Origin: Bacteroidaceae bacterium
Lineage (GTDB): Bacteria; Bacteroidota; Bacteroidia; Bacteroidales; Bacteroidaceae
Assembly: GCA_017466065.1 (NCBI GenBank)
Contig: JAFTUV010000050.1
Span: 1-7,487, forward strand
Direction: 5' to 3'
Length of the DNA: 7,487 nt
Numbering within the stretch: position 1 is the first letter of the stretch; every line of letters begins with the position of its first letter. A model generated the notes under the pieces. It worked only from the letters and a program-made list of their open reading frames with translations. It ran no database searches and was not told the DNA's origin. Shown piece by piece: positions 7,151 through 7,487 of this stretch. Position numbers and translations under genes: made by a program.

Positions 7151-7216
7151 AAGTGGGGCAGTTTATGTTTATTTTTTGGTGATTATATACAATGTTACAC
7201 TTGTTTGTCATTTCGA
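7151..7216 (+). repeat. 66-bp direct repeat, copy 2 (downstream of the operon)
   Basis: This copy matches 164-229 in 65 of 66 bases, in the same orientation. As in copy 1, its final 11 bases (TGTCATTTCGA) form the left arm of the palindromic element that follows. The shared block therefore ends at the arm, and the element interiors beyond it differ between the two sites. Confidence 0.9.
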
Positions 7217-7291
7217 AGAAGTATAGCGACTGAGATATCTCAACGATGTTTTTTTTGAGATCCCTCGTCGCTCGGCTCTGTCGGGATGACA
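7206..7291. repeat. TGTCATTTCGA palindromic element, copy 2 (86 bp)
   Basis: The left arm TGTCATTTCGA (7206-7216) can pair along its full length with TCGGGATGACA (7281-7291) if two G-T pairs are allowed. An inner imperfect stem brings AGCGAC and GAGATATCTC together with GAGATCCCTC and GTCGCT around a T-rich loop. It has the same two-tier layout as copy 1 but a different interior. The G-T pairs keep the RNA fold while breaking perfect DNA symmetry. Confidence 0.65.
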
Positions 7292-7355
7292 TTTTCGCGA
7301 AGAAATGTTGTCGCGGGTCAACATCTATATTCTTCCTTTATCATTTTCTTCTTTA

Positions 7356-7487
7356 AACTCTCCCACTTGCGCGCAAGGGGGAGTGGTCGCAGACCGAGGG
7401 GGATTTTCCTTGTTGCTTGTGTTTTAAAACTCCCTCCGAAATTTACAAGTAAATTTCTCGTCCCTCTATGAGAGGGACAGTTCGGGA
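7356..7487. repeat. 132-bp composite palindromic repeat, copy B (cut by the window end)
   Basis: This is a near-exact second copy of 6891-7022, offset by 465 bases. The leading palindrome (7360-7383) carries one mismatch because of A at 7365; the other two hairpins (7438-7457 and 7460-7478) are intact. Identity continues to the last base of the window, so the true right boundary is not visible. A copy pair this similar implies recent duplication or insertion, or homogenisation by recombination. Confidence 0.85.

Noticed and set aside
164..7291. CRISPR array or complete insertion sequence
   Set aside because: The repeats are not regularly spaced with unique spacers, no cas gene or transposase is present, and the repeated units are palindromic elements rather than IS ends around a transposase.
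7286..7471. Plus-strand 61-residue frame at the right end
   Set aside because: It is mostly repeat copy B read in another frame than copy A; the sequence is explained by nested palindromes rather than a protein.
6808..7487. tRNA or other structured RNA gene in the right flank
   Set aside because: No cloverleaf, anticodon arm or T-loop signature was found; the strong stems there are all accounted for by the palindromic repeats and the terminator-like hairpin.

Overview
The window looks like an accessory, repeat-flanked locus from a gut-type member of the Bacteroidales. Prevotellaceae, Muribaculaceae or a related family would fit; the genus cannot be read from this sequence. The signs are: a very large exported protein with a typical Bacteroidales C-terminal tail (GIFDLQGRRL...GIYIVNGEKVLVK); a Bacteroidetes-type promoter (TACTTTTG) before it; an A-rich leader with no Shine-Dalgarno sequence; and intergenic repeats containing TGTCATTTCGA, a motif I remember as common in Bacteroidetes genomes.

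Layout. Bases 1-567 hold no convincing gene. They contain a long imperfect hairpin (14-91), a 66-bp repeat running into a palindromic element (164-297), a second hairpin (342-374), and the promoter and leader of the main gene (438-567). Bases 568-6600 are one uninterrupted gene for a 2010-residue secreted protein. Bases 6622-6807 encode a 61-residue glycine-rich protein on the same strand, very probably in the same transcript. A strong hairpin (6837-6867) is the likely end of that transcript. The remaining 620 bases contain no believable gene and are built from repeats: a 132-bp unit of nested palindromes present twice (6891-7022 and 7356-7487, the second running to the window end), half of a TGTCATTTCGA element (7061-7088), and a second copy of the upstream 66-bp repeat with its palindromic element (7151-7291).

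How the parts fit. The large protein has a signal peptide and repeated, probably all-beta modules joined by helical linkers. A discoidin-like (F5/8C) domain lies between two of them, and two jelly-roll-like insertions sit inside others. I see no catalytic domain, so a binding or structural role at the cell surface is the best inference. The small protein belongs to a class of short Bacteroidales proteins (MKK-x-Y-x-x-P start, low-complexity tail) with no function known to me; its position suggests expression with the large protein. The pair lies between near-identical direct repeats 7 kb apart, which could make the locus prone to deletion or rearrangement. Nothing here amounts to a proven new system. 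The most distinctive items are the architecture of the large protein, its pairing with the small protein, and the layered palindromic repeats on both sides.
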